The notes under the pieces were generated by a model. The model was not told the DNA's origin, did no database searches, and was given only the letters and a program-made list of their open reading frames with translations. A DNA stretch of 64,000 nt from Butyrivibrio sp. AE2015. Lineage in GTDB: Bacteria > Bacillota > Clostridia > Lachnospirales > Lachnospiraceae. The DNA lies in assembly GCF_000420825.1 (NCBI RefSeq), contig NZ_ATVR01000014.1:1-64000 (forward strand). The letters are read 5' to 3'. Each line of letters begins with the position of its first letter. Position 1 is the stretch's first letter. Below, piece after piece: positions 8,532 through 16,290 of this stretch. The position numbers were made by a program, and so were the translations under genes.

Positions 8532-9314
8532 TCACGCATCAGCTTCAGCTGTTTTCTTTTTAGCAACGAGCATTGGCTCTGCCTTTAAAATAGGACTAAT
8601 CTGCTTGTAGATAAGGAATGTCACTGCACTGTGTACAATTCCCTTGATAAGGTTAAATGGTGCTACGCAGAACAGGCAGAATGTAAAGAGATTATCAACA
8701 AATGGATAGATCTCTGTTCCTGCTTTTAAAATGTTCTCCACACCGCCAAACATAAGGGCGTAAGCAGGAATCATAAAGAATGCGTTCAGTGATGCACCGA
8801 TAAATGCGATGCAAAGTGTTGCGAGAATGCATCCGATAAGGGCTGTTTTCCTTGTTCTCTTAAATCTGTAAACGATTGAAGCCACCATTACAAAAGAAGC
8901 TCCGATCACGAAGTTAGCTATTTCTCCTACGAAAGCAGAAGTTGTTCCCTGAATGAGAACGTTAAGTGTAACCTTGATGAACTCCACCATAACTCCTGCA
9001 AATGGACCAGCTGCAAATCCAACTATAAGAGCCGGAATGTCGCTGAAGTCGAACTTGTAAAAGCTTGGTGCGATTGGAAGCGGAAACTCTATAAGCATCA
9101 GCACAAAAGATATTGCTGAGAAAACACCGATGATTGCCATCTTTCTGGGTGTTAAGATTCCCTCCGTCTTTCTTCCTTCTTTCAGATCCTTCTTTGCTGC
9201 AATCTTTTCAGCCAGATATGCAAGTGCAAAAGCCAGTACTATAAGAAGTACAAGGCCTATGAATCTGCCTGAATTCCCCGCAATGATCTGAAGTAAACTT
9301 TGTTCCTGTTTCAT
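8532..9314 (-). CDS. ribU: Riboflavin ECF transporter substrate-binding subunit RibU
   Basis: S component of an energy-coupling-factor transporter that binds riboflavin in the membrane and works with the shared EcfAA'T module encoded elsewhere. The core (about residues 55-240) has five to six hydrophobic helices with PRKMAIIGVFSAISFVLMLIE, the FDFSDIPALIVGFAAGP segment and GEIANFVIG, all typical of RibU. At 260 residues it is longer than the usual 190: an extra N-terminal helix (about 17-36) and a charged linker precede the core. The FMN riboswitch and terminator directly upstream support the riboflavin assignment strongly. A perfect-stem terminator follows. Confidence 0.95.
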   Translation of the reverse strand: MKQEQSLLQIIAGNSGRFIGLVLLIVLAFALAYLAEKIAAKKDLKEGRKTEGILTPRKMAIIGVFSAISFVLMLIEFPLPIAPSFYKFDFSDIPALIVGFAAGPFAGVMVEFIKVTLNVLIQGTTSAFVGEIANFVIGASFVMVASIVYRFKRTRKTALIGCILATLCIAFIGASLNAFFMIPAYALMFGGVENILKAGTEIYPFVDNLFTFCLFCVAPFNLIKGIVHSAVTFLIYKQISPILKAEPMLVAKKKTAEADA

Positions 9315-9383
9315 TTTTTCCTCCTTTTGTTCGGGGGAAGAGTCCTACACACGACCCTTAAGTTTGGTAAAAGAACTTTCGAA

Positions 9384-9415
9384 AAATAAAAAATCCCAAG
9401 TAAATATACTTGGGG
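9384..9415 (-). terminator. Riboswitch-linked intrinsic terminator upstream of ribU
   Basis: On the minus strand CCCAAGTA (9407-9414) pairs with TACTTGGG (9395-9402) around a 4-nt loop and is followed by an A and TTTTTT. It lies between the FMN aptamer and the ribU start, so it is the likely expression platform: FMN binding favours this terminator. Confidence 0.88.
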
Positions 9416-9438
9416 TACGCAAACTAAAAATCGTGCAT

Positions 9439-9557
9439 TCTTCTCTCATCCAGACTTTACTGTCGGTTTTGGAATCTCACCAAATCAGCCACCTATCAAT
9501 AGATAAGCAGGTCGCGGACTATACCGCCGGTTGGGAATTACACCCTACCCCGAAGAA
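9439..9557 (-). promoter_or_regulatory. FMN riboswitch (RFN element)
   Basis: The minus strand carries the conserved RFN blocks in order: TTCTTCGGGG, AGGGTG, ATTCCCAACCGGCGGTA, AGTCCGCGA, GGTGAGATTCCAAAACCGAC, AGT, and GTCTGGATGAGAGAAGA. These form the six-helix junction known to bind FMN. It controls ribU, most likely by transcription termination at 9384-9415. Confidence 0.97.
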
Positions 9558-9577
9558 CTATATTTTTTCTAAATCAA

Positions 9578-9606
9578 ATACTATAATGGTTATAGACATA
9601 TGTCAA
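9578..9606 (-). promoter_or_regulatory. Promoter of the riboswitch-ribU transcript
   Basis: Minus-strand TTGACA (9601-9606) is followed after 17 bp by TAGTAT (9578-9583), with TATAGT overlapping at 15 bp. It lies about 20 nt before the aptamer and back-to-back with the plus-strand HD-GYP promoter. Confidence 0.75.
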
Positions 9607-9612
9607 GAGTGT

Positions 9613-9641
9613 TTGACAATTTAATTTTGCAAAATTATAAT
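9613..9641 (+). promoter_or_regulatory. Consensus sigma-70 promoter of the HD-GYP gene
   Basis: A perfect TTGACA (9613-9618), an exact 17-bp spacer and a perfect TATAAT (9636-9641) precede the HD-GYP gene by 65 nt. All twelve hexamer bases match consensus, unusual for a regulatory gene. Confidence 0.9.
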
Positions 9642-9705
9642 TTGACTGTACAAATTACCACTAAAAGTTATATGAACAAACGCACCCAGAGTCCATGAGG
9701 TAGCT

Positions 9706-10797
9706 ATGAAAACAGTAGACAGAAAGAGCCTTAAGCCCGGAATGGTGCTGGCAAAAGATGTCCATGTAAATTCACAAAATGTTGTTCTTCTGAATAAAGG
9801 CGATGTCATAACCAGGAAAGATCTTGCAAAGCTTGCTTTTTATTCTATAGACAAAGTATGTATCGAAGATAAGATCATCGAAGAACCTCCTGTCGAATCA
9901 AATGACAATTCAGATGCTTTCCCTACCCGTTCAGAAAGGATAAAGGCTACACCTGAATTTCAGGAATTCAAAAAGAATTTCGAAGAGTGCGCAGACACTT
10001 TTGCAAATACTATAAATGACGTTATTCTCAAAAACAAAGAATTTAAGGTTGGGGAGCTTATGACCCCGATCTACAAACTCATTAAGAACAATCCAAATAC
10101 CAACACAGTCTTTGATATGCTCCACAACTTAAGAGAGTATGACGATGCAACTTACACCCACTGCATCAATGTTGCTCTCATCTCCAACATCCTTGCAAAA
10201 TGGCTGAAAATGGATGACACAGAGATAGAAACTGCAACCCAGTCAGGTCTTTTTCATGACATCGGCAAAATAATGATCCCTGAAAAGATCATTAAAAAGC
10301 CAGGAAAGCTCACTGATAAAGAATACGAGGAGATAAAAAAGCACCCCCAGATTGGCTATGACGTGCTAAAAGACAAGCCAATCGGCAATCACATAAAAAA
10401 TGCTGCGCTTATGCACCATGAAAGATGCGATGGCACAGGTTATCCACAGGGGCTAAAGGCTCCACAGATCGACCGCTATGCCAAGCTCGTTTCCATCGCA
10501 GATGTATACGATGCCATGACCAGCGCCAGATACTACCGCGAACCCCTTTGCCCATTCACTGCAATTGAGCTTTTTGAAGAAAGCGGCTTCACAAAATATG
10601 ATTCTGAAATGATCATGACTTTCTTAAAACATATTGTGGATACGTATATTTCAAGCACTGTAAAACTAAGCACCGGAGAAATAGGCGAGATCATCTTTGT
10701 AAATCAGGACAGTCTGTCAAAGCCAACTGTAAAAATAGGCGATGATTATATCGACCTTAGTAAGCGCCAGGGAGTCACCATTGAGAGAATTCTATAA
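9706..10797 (+). CDS. HD-GYP domain phosphodiesterase, probable c-di-GMP hydrolase
   Basis: A 363-residue cytoplasmic protein. Residues 1-60 resemble the DUF3391-type N-terminal domain often found in front of HD-GYP enzymes. The HD-GYP domain spans about 120-310, with YTHCINVALIS, the metal ligands in GLFHDIGKIMIP (H184, D185), HPQIGYDVL, MHHERCDGTGYPQGL (HHE and GYP) and SIADVYDAM. HD-GYP proteins hydrolyse c-di-GMP to GMP; activity is inferred from the complete motifs. No receiver or sensor domain is present. It is monocistronic, on the plus strand, with a consensus promoter and its own terminator. Confidence 0.93.
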   Translation: MKTVDRKSLKPGMVLAKDVHVNSQNVVLLNKGDVITRKDLAKLAFYSIDKVCIEDKIIEEPPVESNDNSDAFPTRSERIKATPEFQEFKKNFEECADTFANTINDVILKNKEFKVGELMTPIYKLIKNNPNTNTVFDMLHNLREYDDATYTHCINVALISNILAKWLKMDDTEIETATQSGLFHDIGKIMIPEKIIKKPGKLTDKEYEEIKKHPQIGYDVLKDKPIGNHIKNAALMHHERCDGTGYPQGLKAPQIDRYAKLVSIADVYDAMTSARYYREPLCPFTAIELFEESGFTKYDSEMIMTFLKHIVDTYISSTVKLSTGEIGEIIFVNQDSLSKPTVKIGDDYIDLSKRQGVTIERIL

Positions 10798-10829
10798 AAA
10801 AAGGAAAGCTATCACAGCTTTCCTTTTTT
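10795..10829. terminator. Bidirectional terminator between HD-GYP gene and murA
   Basis: AAGGAAAGCT (10801-10810) and its complement (10816-10825) form a 10-bp stem with a 5-nt loop, flanked by A-tracts on the left and T-tracts on the right, so it can end transcripts from both convergent genes. Confidence 0.92.
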
Positions 10830-10832
10830 ATA

Positions 10833-12122
10833 TCAAGCATTTTTCAATTTAAATTTCTGCATATCGTAGTCTGAATCAACTTTTTCAATATGTGCGCCGA
10901 GCTCGCGAAGCTTTTTATCGAAGTCCTCGTAGCCTCTTTCGATATACATGATATCCTCTACGGATGAGAATCCTTCGGCTGTGAGAGCTGCGATAACAAG
11001 AGCTGCTCCTGCTCTAAGGTCCGGTGCAGAAACTGTAGCCCCGGTGTACTTATCCACACCTTCGATAATAGCTGTACTTCCCTCAACCTTAATGCAGGCT
11101 CCCATTCTGGTGAGCTCATCCACATACTTAAATCTGTTCTCAAAAATACTCTCTGTTACGATACTGATACCGCTGGCAAGTCCAAGGGCAACCGTAATCT
11201 GTGGCTGCATGTCTGTTGGAAATCCAGGATAAGGAAGTGTCTTAACATGAGTGTTGGTAAGACGCTTTGTAGCTACTACTCTGACTGCATCATCTGACTC
11301 ATGGATCTGGCATCCCATCTCTATGAGTTTTGCACTGATTGATTCCAAGTGTTTAGGAATAACATTTTTTATTGTGATATCACCCTTTGTAGCTGCCGCT
11401 GCCATCATGAAGGTTCCGGCCTCTATCTGATCAGGAATGATAGTGTACTCAGTACCATGAAGCTTCTCAACGCCCTTGATCCTGATAACATCAGTTCCAG
11501 CGCCCTTGATATTGGCACCCATGCTGTTAAGGAAGTTTGCAAAGTCTACTACGTGTGGCTCTTTTGCTGCATTCTCGATAATAGTCTTGCCCTCAGCCAT
11601 TGCTGCTGCCATCATGATATTGATAGTAGCGCCAACGCTTACAACATCCAGGTAAATGTGACTGCCGATCAACTTATCTGCGTGAGCATCAATGATACCA
11701 TGTTCAATGCTCACCTGTGCACCAAGAGCTGTAAAACCCTTGATATGCTGGTCAATAGGTCTAAGACCGATGTTACAGCCGCTTGGAAGTACAACTCCTG
11801 CCTTTTTATACTTTCCAAGGAAAGCACCAAGCAGATAGTAAGAAGCACGTATCTTTTTAATGTAGTCCTCTATAGTAAATGTGTGGATCTGTGAAGCATT
11901 AATTTTTACTGAATGTCTGCCGGTTCTCTCTACAAAAGCTCCGGTAGAGCTTATGGCCTGAAGCATCGCATTGGTATCTGACTCGTCAGGCATATTGTCT
12001 ATATAGACAGTTTCGTCCGTCATTGTAGCTGCAGCCAAAATAGCCAACGCAGCGTTTTTAGCGCCACCTATTTCAACTTCACCTACAAGAGGAACTCCAC
12101 CTTTTATTACATATTTTTCCAT
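10833..12122 (-). CDS. murA: UDP-N-acetylglucosamine 1-carboxyvinyltransferase
   Basis: First committed enzyme of peptidoglycan precursor synthesis: it transfers enolpyruvate from PEP to UDP-GlcNAc in the cytoplasm. The 429-residue length is normal. It begins with GGVPLVGEVEIGGAKNAAL (Lys22 and Asn23 of the substrate site), has the catalytic cysteine at residue 116 in LPSGCNIGLRPID (fosfomycin target), and DLRAGAALVIAAL near the C-terminus. A TTGACA/17 bp/TATTAA promoter lies upstream in the 93-nt gap after the M23 gene, and a bidirectional terminator follows, so murA is probably its own transcription unit. Confidence 0.97.
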   Translation of the reverse strand: MEKYVIKGGVPLVGEVEIGGAKNAALAILAAATMTDETVYIDNMPDESDTNAMLQAISSTGAFVERTGRHSVKINASQIHTFTIEDYIKKIRASYYLLGAFLGKYKKAGVVLPSGCNIGLRPIDQHIKGFTALGAQVSIEHGIIDAHADKLIGSHIYLDVVSVGATINIMMAAAMAEGKTIIENAAKEPHVVDFANFLNSMGANIKGAGTDVIRIKGVEKLHGTEYTIIPDQIEAGTFMMAAAATKGDITIKNVIPKHLESISAKLIEMGCQIHESDDAVRVVATKRLTNTHVKTLPYPGFPTDMQPQITVALGLASGISIVTESIFENRFKYVDELTRMGACIKVEGSTAIIEGVDKYTGATVSAPDLRAGAALVIAALTAEGFSSVEDIMYIERGYEDFDKKLRELGAHIEKVDSDYDMQKFKLKNA

Positions 12123-12179
12123 AGGAATCCCATCCCATATAACCTAATTTTAAAAAAATAACTCATTTGCCAAATTATA

Positions 12180-12208
12180 TTAATAGCACAATATGATATA
12201 TGTGTCAA
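12180..12208 (-). promoter_or_regulatory. Promoter of murA
   Basis: Minus-strand TTGACA (12203-12208), 17 bp, then TATTAA (12180-12185) merging into TATAAT. It lies about 60 nt upstream of the murA start and just after the end of the M23 peptidase gene. Confidence 0.7.
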
Positions 12209-12215
12209 AAATGGC

Positions 12216-13805
12216 TTAGTTCAAATAGTTCAAAGGATTGACCTGAGTACCGCCAACCAAAATCTCGAAATGCAGATGCGGTCCTGTGGAAACACCCGTG
12301 TTACCTGAAAGAGCAATCTTTTGTCCCTGAGTTACAGACTGGCCCACAGAAACAAGAACTTTTGAGAGGTGACCATATCTTGTCTCTCTTCCGTCAGGGT
12401 GTCTGATATATACACAATATCCATATCCGCTTCCCCAACCGGCTCTTGTAACTACACCTGAAGAAGATGCAACAACAGCAGTTCCGACAGGAGTCGCCCA
12501 GTCAACGCCCTTATGGTAAGAGCTTGCTCCCTTGGTAGGTGCATTTCTCTTTCCAAAGCCTGATGTCAAACGACCACCGGATATAGGCTTAATGTATGTA
12601 GGAGGAACGATCGTACCTTTTTCAACAATCTTAGGAACAGCCTGATATGTTACTTCTTCCTTCTGGATCTCGCTTGATACCTCGCTGGCATCATTATATG
12701 TCACAAGGGCTACAACCTTTCTGTGTCCTGCAGAAGGCTCTTGAAGGACCTTACTCTGTGTCGTATACCAGGAATCATTGTAGACATACTCGACCTCTGC
12801 CTCGTAGTCCTCTTCGTAGTATTCCTGAACTGTGTAAACAACAGAAAGCTCAGGTTCAGGAACTGTTACTATAAGTTCATCACCGGTTCGGATCGTGGTG
12901 TTCTCACTCTCCAAAAATCCGTTCATGGCAACGATATCCGCTACAGTAAGATCATATTTTAAAGCTATAGAGCCAAGGACATCACCTTCCTGTACTTCAT
13001 AGATCTGATTAGTTTCTTTGTCCTTTGTTACTTCATCGATAGCATCTGAGAGAGATGTGATCTCATCATCAGGAAGGTAACTTTCAACAATCTCAACCTT
13101 ATCAGCAAAATCTATGGACATAAGTCCCAGCTCATAATCTGAAAAGTCCTTGTCATAAGAAAGAGGTGTTGCTTCTTTTACTGCATCTGTGAGCATCTGA
13201 GAAAAGCCAGACCCCGGCATACTTGTCTGGGCATCTTGCTCTTCTTTTTTTACCTCTTCCTTGCTAAGAACAACAGGAGTCAGAACGTTCACTTCTCTTG
13301 TAGGATCAAGGGCCAGTGTGACATCGTACTTGTCCTCTGTGTCATAGGTAGAAAGAGCTGTCTCAAGAAGCGCCATTACATCATCGATAGAAGCCAGATT
13401 CACTGAAAACTCATTTATCTTAATGGAGTAAGCCCTGTTTAGGGTGCTCTTTCTGCTGCCTGAAAGGACATCTACCATGGCGTTTGTAACTTCTGCTATA
13501 GAATTGACAGCCCCAAAGATTTTGTCACTTCCGTCAATTGTCATATCTGCTCCGGCAAGAGTGAGCTCATCGTCGCTGCTGGATATCTCTTTTCTCGCTG
13601 TTCGATATGCTTCATAAGCATCATTCCTGGAAGCAACCGTTCCAACGAACTGTCCGTTTAAAGTTATAGTAAAAAGGTTGTTGCCGCCCTTCTGGAACTT
13701 TACAAATGTAGGCATAAATAAAATCCAGAAAGCAATTACCACCAAAGTGGAGTGCAAAAACCATATTTTAATCCTGTTTCTAAAAATTGTGTTTCTAAAA
13801 TTCAT
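12216..13805 (-). CDS. Membrane-anchored M23 peptidase with LysM and G5 domains
   Basis: A 529-residue cell-wall endopeptidase. One N-terminal helix (about 17-36) anchors it, with the rest outside. A long N-terminal region of unclear fold (about 45-260) is followed by a LysM domain (about 268-315, VQEGDVLGSIALKYDLTVADIV), a G5 domain (about 325-405) and a C-terminal LytM/M23 domain. The M23 zinc ligands are present: SYHKGVDWATP (HxxxD) and GPHLHFEI (HxH). It should cleave peptide cross-links of peptidoglycan. It is 23 nt after the coiled-coil gene at 13829 and probably co-transcribed with it. Confidence 0.93.
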   Translation of the reverse strand: MNFRNTIFRNRIKIWFLHSTLVVIAFWILFMPTFVKFQKGGNNLFTITLNGQFVGTVASRNDAYEAYRTARKEISSSDDELTLAGADMTIDGSDKIFGAVNSIAEVTNAMVDVLSGSRKSTLNRAYSIKINEFSVNLASIDDVMALLETALSTYDTEDKYDVTLALDPTREVNVLTPVVLSKEEVKKEEQDAQTSMPGSGFSQMLTDAVKEATPLSYDKDFSDYELGLMSIDFADKVEIVESYLPDDEITSLSDAIDEVTKDKETNQIYEVQEGDVLGSIALKYDLTVADIVAMNGFLESENTTIRTGDELIVTVPEPELSVVYTVQEYYEEDYEAEVEYVYNDSWYTTQSKVLQEPSAGHRKVVALVTYNDASEVSSEIQKEEVTYQAVPKIVEKGTIVPPTYIKPISGGRLTSGFGKRNAPTKGASSYHKGVDWATPVGTAVVASSSGVVTRAGWGSGYGYCVYIRHPDGRETRYGHLSKVLVSVGQSVTQGQKIALSGNTGVSTGPHLHFEILVGGTQVNPLNYLN

Positions 13806-13828
13806 GTTGTAAATCTTTCCAAAGCGTA

Positions 13829-14218
13829 TTAAATAATGCCAAAAATTCTAAGAATATTGATAACAAGATCTGCTCCGGCCACCAGGAGTGTAACTATAAG
13901 AAGTGGAAGAAGGGCTGTATTCTTGGTCTCAATGGCAAAATGAACTTCTTCGAATTTCTTTTGGATCTCTTTATATTCTTCCTGGTGCTTCTCTTCCTGT
14001 TTGTTCAATATTGCCTGAATATTGCGGTAGGTCTGAACACCAACGTCATGGGTTTTTGTGCTATTTTCATCAAACTTCTTGTTGAAGTTCTCCTCCATTT
14101 TCTTTGAAACAGCTTCAACAGATTCACTGATAGCTGACTCAACTTCAGCCTGTGTGTTAGCTTTGATCATGTCCTGTGCGCTCATTTCTCTAGTGAGCTT
14201 ATCCATAATGTTATCCAA
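13829..14218 (-). CDS. Coiled-coil, C-terminally membrane-anchored protein
   Basis: A 129-residue protein of unknown function. Residues up to about 100 are charged and heptad-like, rich in Glu, Lys and Gln, suggesting a coiled coil; a single hydrophobic helix (about 105-125) ends the protein, so it resembles a tail-anchored protein facing the cytoplasm. The open frame reaches a TTG at 14233, but the TTG at 14218 has GGGAGGG six nt upstream and is the better start; an ATG at 14206 is a third option. It precedes the M23 peptidase, so a scaffold role for envelope enzymes is possible but speculative. Confidence 0.72.
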   Translation of the reverse strand: MDNIMDKLTREMSAQDMIKANTQAEVESAISESVEAVSKKMEENFNKKFDENSTKTHDVGVQTYRNIQAILNKQEEKHQEEYKEIQKKFEEVHFAIETKNTALLPLLIVTLLVAGADLVINILRIFGII

Positions 14219-14388
14219 AATATTCCCTCCCAACGTGATCTACTATCCCTCTGTTCTGCATACAATATAGATTATCATTTGTTGTGCAAATTAGACAAGA
14301 CAATATTTCAAAAAATAGTTTTGTTGTTCACTTTTACTATTTGTTTACCGTTTGTTCATAATTTGTTAATAATTGAATTGTATATTAA

Positions 14389-14522
14389 TACCATAGCCGA
14401 TGGAAATACGGCAACCTAATTTAGAAAGATAGATTTTTTCATAATAGGCCAGGTGCGGGAAACCGTGTCTGGCCACTCCTCATTAATGGGGCGATTATGG
14501 TAATGGCAAATATACCATTACC
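14389..14522 (+). ncRNA. Candidate structured RNA of unknown class
   Basis: This 310-nt gene-free stretch (14219-14528) holds a region that folds well as plus-strand RNA. TACCATA (14389-14395) pairs with TATGGTA (14496-14502). A 12-bp hairpin joins 14447-14458 to 14463-14474 with a GAAA tetraloop and three consecutive G-U wobbles. GCCG (14396-14399) can pair with CGGC (14409-14412). The wobbles would be A-C mismatches on the minus strand, so the plus strand is favoured. A second hairpin, GGTAATGG (14499-14506) with CCATTACC (14515-14522), excludes the closing helix, as in a switch. No plus-strand gene follows and I match no known family. Confidence 0.45.
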
Positions 14523-14528
14523 CACGCC

Positions 14529-15188
14529 TTAATCCTCTTGTTTTTCTCCCACTGCCTGAATTTCTTCATTAAGTGAAAGCATGCGTGCATCAAGGTCAGC
14601 CACCATTTGTGCACATTGTGTAAGCTCAGAATTGATATGACTAGGAGCCTTACCCTCGAACTTGTACTGGATCTTGTGCTCAAGAGAAGCCCAGAAATCC
14701 ATGGCTACTGTTCTTATCTGTATTTCAACCTTAACATTAACAATCCTGTCTGAAAGATAAACAGGGAGAGACACTATCATGTGATAGCTCCTGTAGCCGC
14801 TGTTTTTGGGATTCATAATGTAGTCCTTGACTGTAAGGACCTGAATATCTTTCTGGTTGCTGATCATCTCAGCAATTCTGTATATATCTGAGGTAAAAGA
14901 GCATATGATACGGATTCCTGCTATATCATTAACATAGCGGACCATGTTTCCTATCGTGGACTCATATCCGTTTCTCTTAAGCTTTTTTACAATGCTCTCA
15001 GGCACCTTGACTCTTGCCTTAACGTGCTCGATGGGGTTATATCTGTGAACCTCCTGAAACTCCTCGTTAAGGATCTCGATCTTGGTTGTTATCTGCTTAA
15101 GTGCTGCATTGTAAAGGAGGTTAACTTCCTCCCAGGTGTTAATATCATCGGAAATCTTTATGTTGCTCTCAGCGAGATCTAATTCCAT
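14529..15188 (-). CDS. Small alarmone synthetase (RelQ/YjbM-type GTP pyrophosphokinase)
   Basis: A 219-residue protein consisting of a RelA/SpoT synthetase domain with no hydrolase, TGS or ACT domains. Conserved blocks are ARVKVPESIVKKLKRN, MVRYVNDIAGIRIICSF, NPKNSGYRSYHMIVSLP, and VEIQIRTVAMDFWASLEHKI, which carry the ATP- and GTP-binding residues. Such enzymes make (p)ppGpp from GDP or GTP, often in response to cell-wall stress. The gene starts 1 nt after a GT2 glycosyltransferase stop and has AAGGAG before its ATG, so the two are co-translated. The cell-wall neighbours agree with a link between envelope stress and the stringent response. Confidence 0.93.
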   Translation of the reverse strand: MELDLAESNIKISDDINTWEEVNLLYNAALKQITTKIEILNEEFQEVHRYNPIEHVKARVKVPESIVKKLKRNGYESTIGNMVRYVNDIAGIRIICSFTSDIYRIAEMISNQKDIQVLTVKDYIMNPKNSGYRSYHMIVSLPVYLSDRIVNVKVEIQIRTVAMDFWASLEHKIQYKFEGKAPSHINSELTQCAQMVADLDARMLSLNEEIQAVGEKQED

Positions 15189-15189
15189 A

Positions 15190-16128
15190 TCAGCTCCTTG
15201 TTTTCCAATACTCTTTGTTCAAACTGCAAGCCTTCACAATGCCCATAGGAAGCTTTTTATAATTTCTTCCAAGCTTATATCCCATCCATCTGAATCCGCA
15301 CATAACAATATATCCCGGGATAAGATGGGCTTTTCCTATATGTCTGAAATGATCAATGGTCTGTCTCACCATCTTTTTACCCTCAGTCTCAGACTTGATC
15401 TTGCCAAAGATCTCCGGATGATCAGTCTGTGAAACCCCAAGGTCAAAATTTCTGTGAAACTGCTGCATACAGGTGTAATTGTGTGAGTGGATAACTCCTG
15501 CCTCAGGAACATACATGATAGCATAGCCGCGCTGGCAGGCATTCCCCGCAAATACCATATCCTCGTTAAAAATAGTTCTGTGAGTAAATCCACCAATTAC
15601 ATTATATACGTCACGCCTGTACATGGCACATACATTTGAACAAAAATAAGTTTTTATTCCAAGCTTATCCACATCTTCCTGTGTCTTTCTCATAGGCTCG
15701 TTGGGATAATTGAACTTTCTGGAATATCTCTCCGCCAGATTGCAGTCAGACTTTGGATATTGTCTTGCATATGCTGCTGCAACATCCCTGTCAAGGGCCT
15801 TTGCCAGGTTACTTATAAGCATCTTATCTCTTGGAAACGCATCCTGAGTCATCATTAAAAAGAAATCCGAATCAGATAAGGCTACTCCCTGATTTCTGGT
15901 TTCGCCGTGGTCAAATTCAGCCTTTGTCACATGCTTTACTATTATGTTGTCATACTTCTCCAAAGGATTTTCTTTTGTCTCCTCAAGAAGCCTGTTCCAG
16001 TATTTCTCCTCTGTGTTCATGATGATGATGTGGCTTGGTCTAAGGGACTGCTTTTCCAGATCATCGATCAGTGTTAGCAAAGAATAATCCGGTTTGTAGG
16101 TAGGAATAATTACGTCTACTGTATTCAT
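15190..16128 (-). CDS. GT2 family glycosyltransferase (rhamnosyltransferase-like)
   Basis: A 312-residue GT-A glycosyltransferase. It opens with VDVIIPTYKPDYSL, has ETRNQGVALSDSDFFLMMTQDA (donor and metal site, TQDA in place of the more common DDD), GGFTHRTIFNEDMVFAG with the catalytic-base region, and a C-terminal basic segment near the membrane. TQDA-type GT2 enzymes are often rhamnosyltransferases, which suits the rml genes at 32-35 kb. A long folded leader (16154-16283) precedes its AAGGAAAAACAG ribosome binding region. Donor assignment is inference only. Confidence 0.88.
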   Translation of the reverse strand: MNTVDVIIPTYKPDYSLLTLIDDLEKQSLRPSHIIIMNTEEKYWNRLLEETKENPLEKYDNIIVKHVTKAEFDHGETRNQGVALSDSDFFLMMTQDAFPRDKMLISNLAKALDRDVAAAYARQYPKSDCNLAERYSRKFNYPNEPMRKTQEDVDKLGIKTYFCSNVCAMYRRDVYNVIGGFTHRTIFNEDMVFAGNACQRGYAIMYVPEAGVIHSHNYTCMQQFHRNFDLGVSQTDHPEIFGKIKSETEGKKMVRQTIDHFRHIGKAHLIPGYIVMCGFRWMGYKLGRNYKKLPMGIVKACSLNKEYWKTRS

Positions 16129-16153
16129 CTGTTTTTCCTTTTATATACAACTT

Positions 16154-16283
16154 ATGCTGAGCACATATTTAGCGTAGCCTTTTCACCCGGTAGGAATACC
16201 CTATCACATGAAAAGAGGTATGTGCGCTTTGTTCGAGCACAATACGCACATACCATCTCTACAGTCTAAAATGCCCTCAGCAT
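16154..16283. other. Multi-helix inverted-repeat region between LCP and GT2 genes
   Basis: The spacer folds into a closed three-helix arrangement: an outer 8-bp helix ATGCTGAG (16154-16161) with CTCAGCAT (16276-16283), a 7-bp helix CTTTTCA (16179-16185) with TGAAAAG (16209-16215) that encloses a 6-bp hairpin (16189-16194 with 16200-16205), and a 10-bp hairpin (16217-16226 with 16245-16254). On the minus strand it would be the 5' leader of the GT2 gene at 15190-16128 or the 3' end of the LCP message. No known riboswitch is recognised. Confidence 0.45.
16217..16254 (-). terminator. Possible terminator of the LCP gene
   Basis: On the minus strand GGTATGTGCG and CGCACATACC form a 10-bp stem extended by TTGT/ACAA inside, followed by TCTTTTC, 37 nt after the LCP stop codon. 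The U tract is weak, and the hairpin may instead be one arm of the larger fold at 16154-16283. Confidence 0.5.
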
Positions 16284-16290
16284 TAAATCA

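Noticed and set aside
14396-14416. SAM-I-like string (CCGATGG then CGGCAACC)
   Set aside because: The preceding AGAGxGGxGGAGGGA helix strands and the later GGTGCTAATTCC block of SAM-I are absent, so similarity is likely chance.
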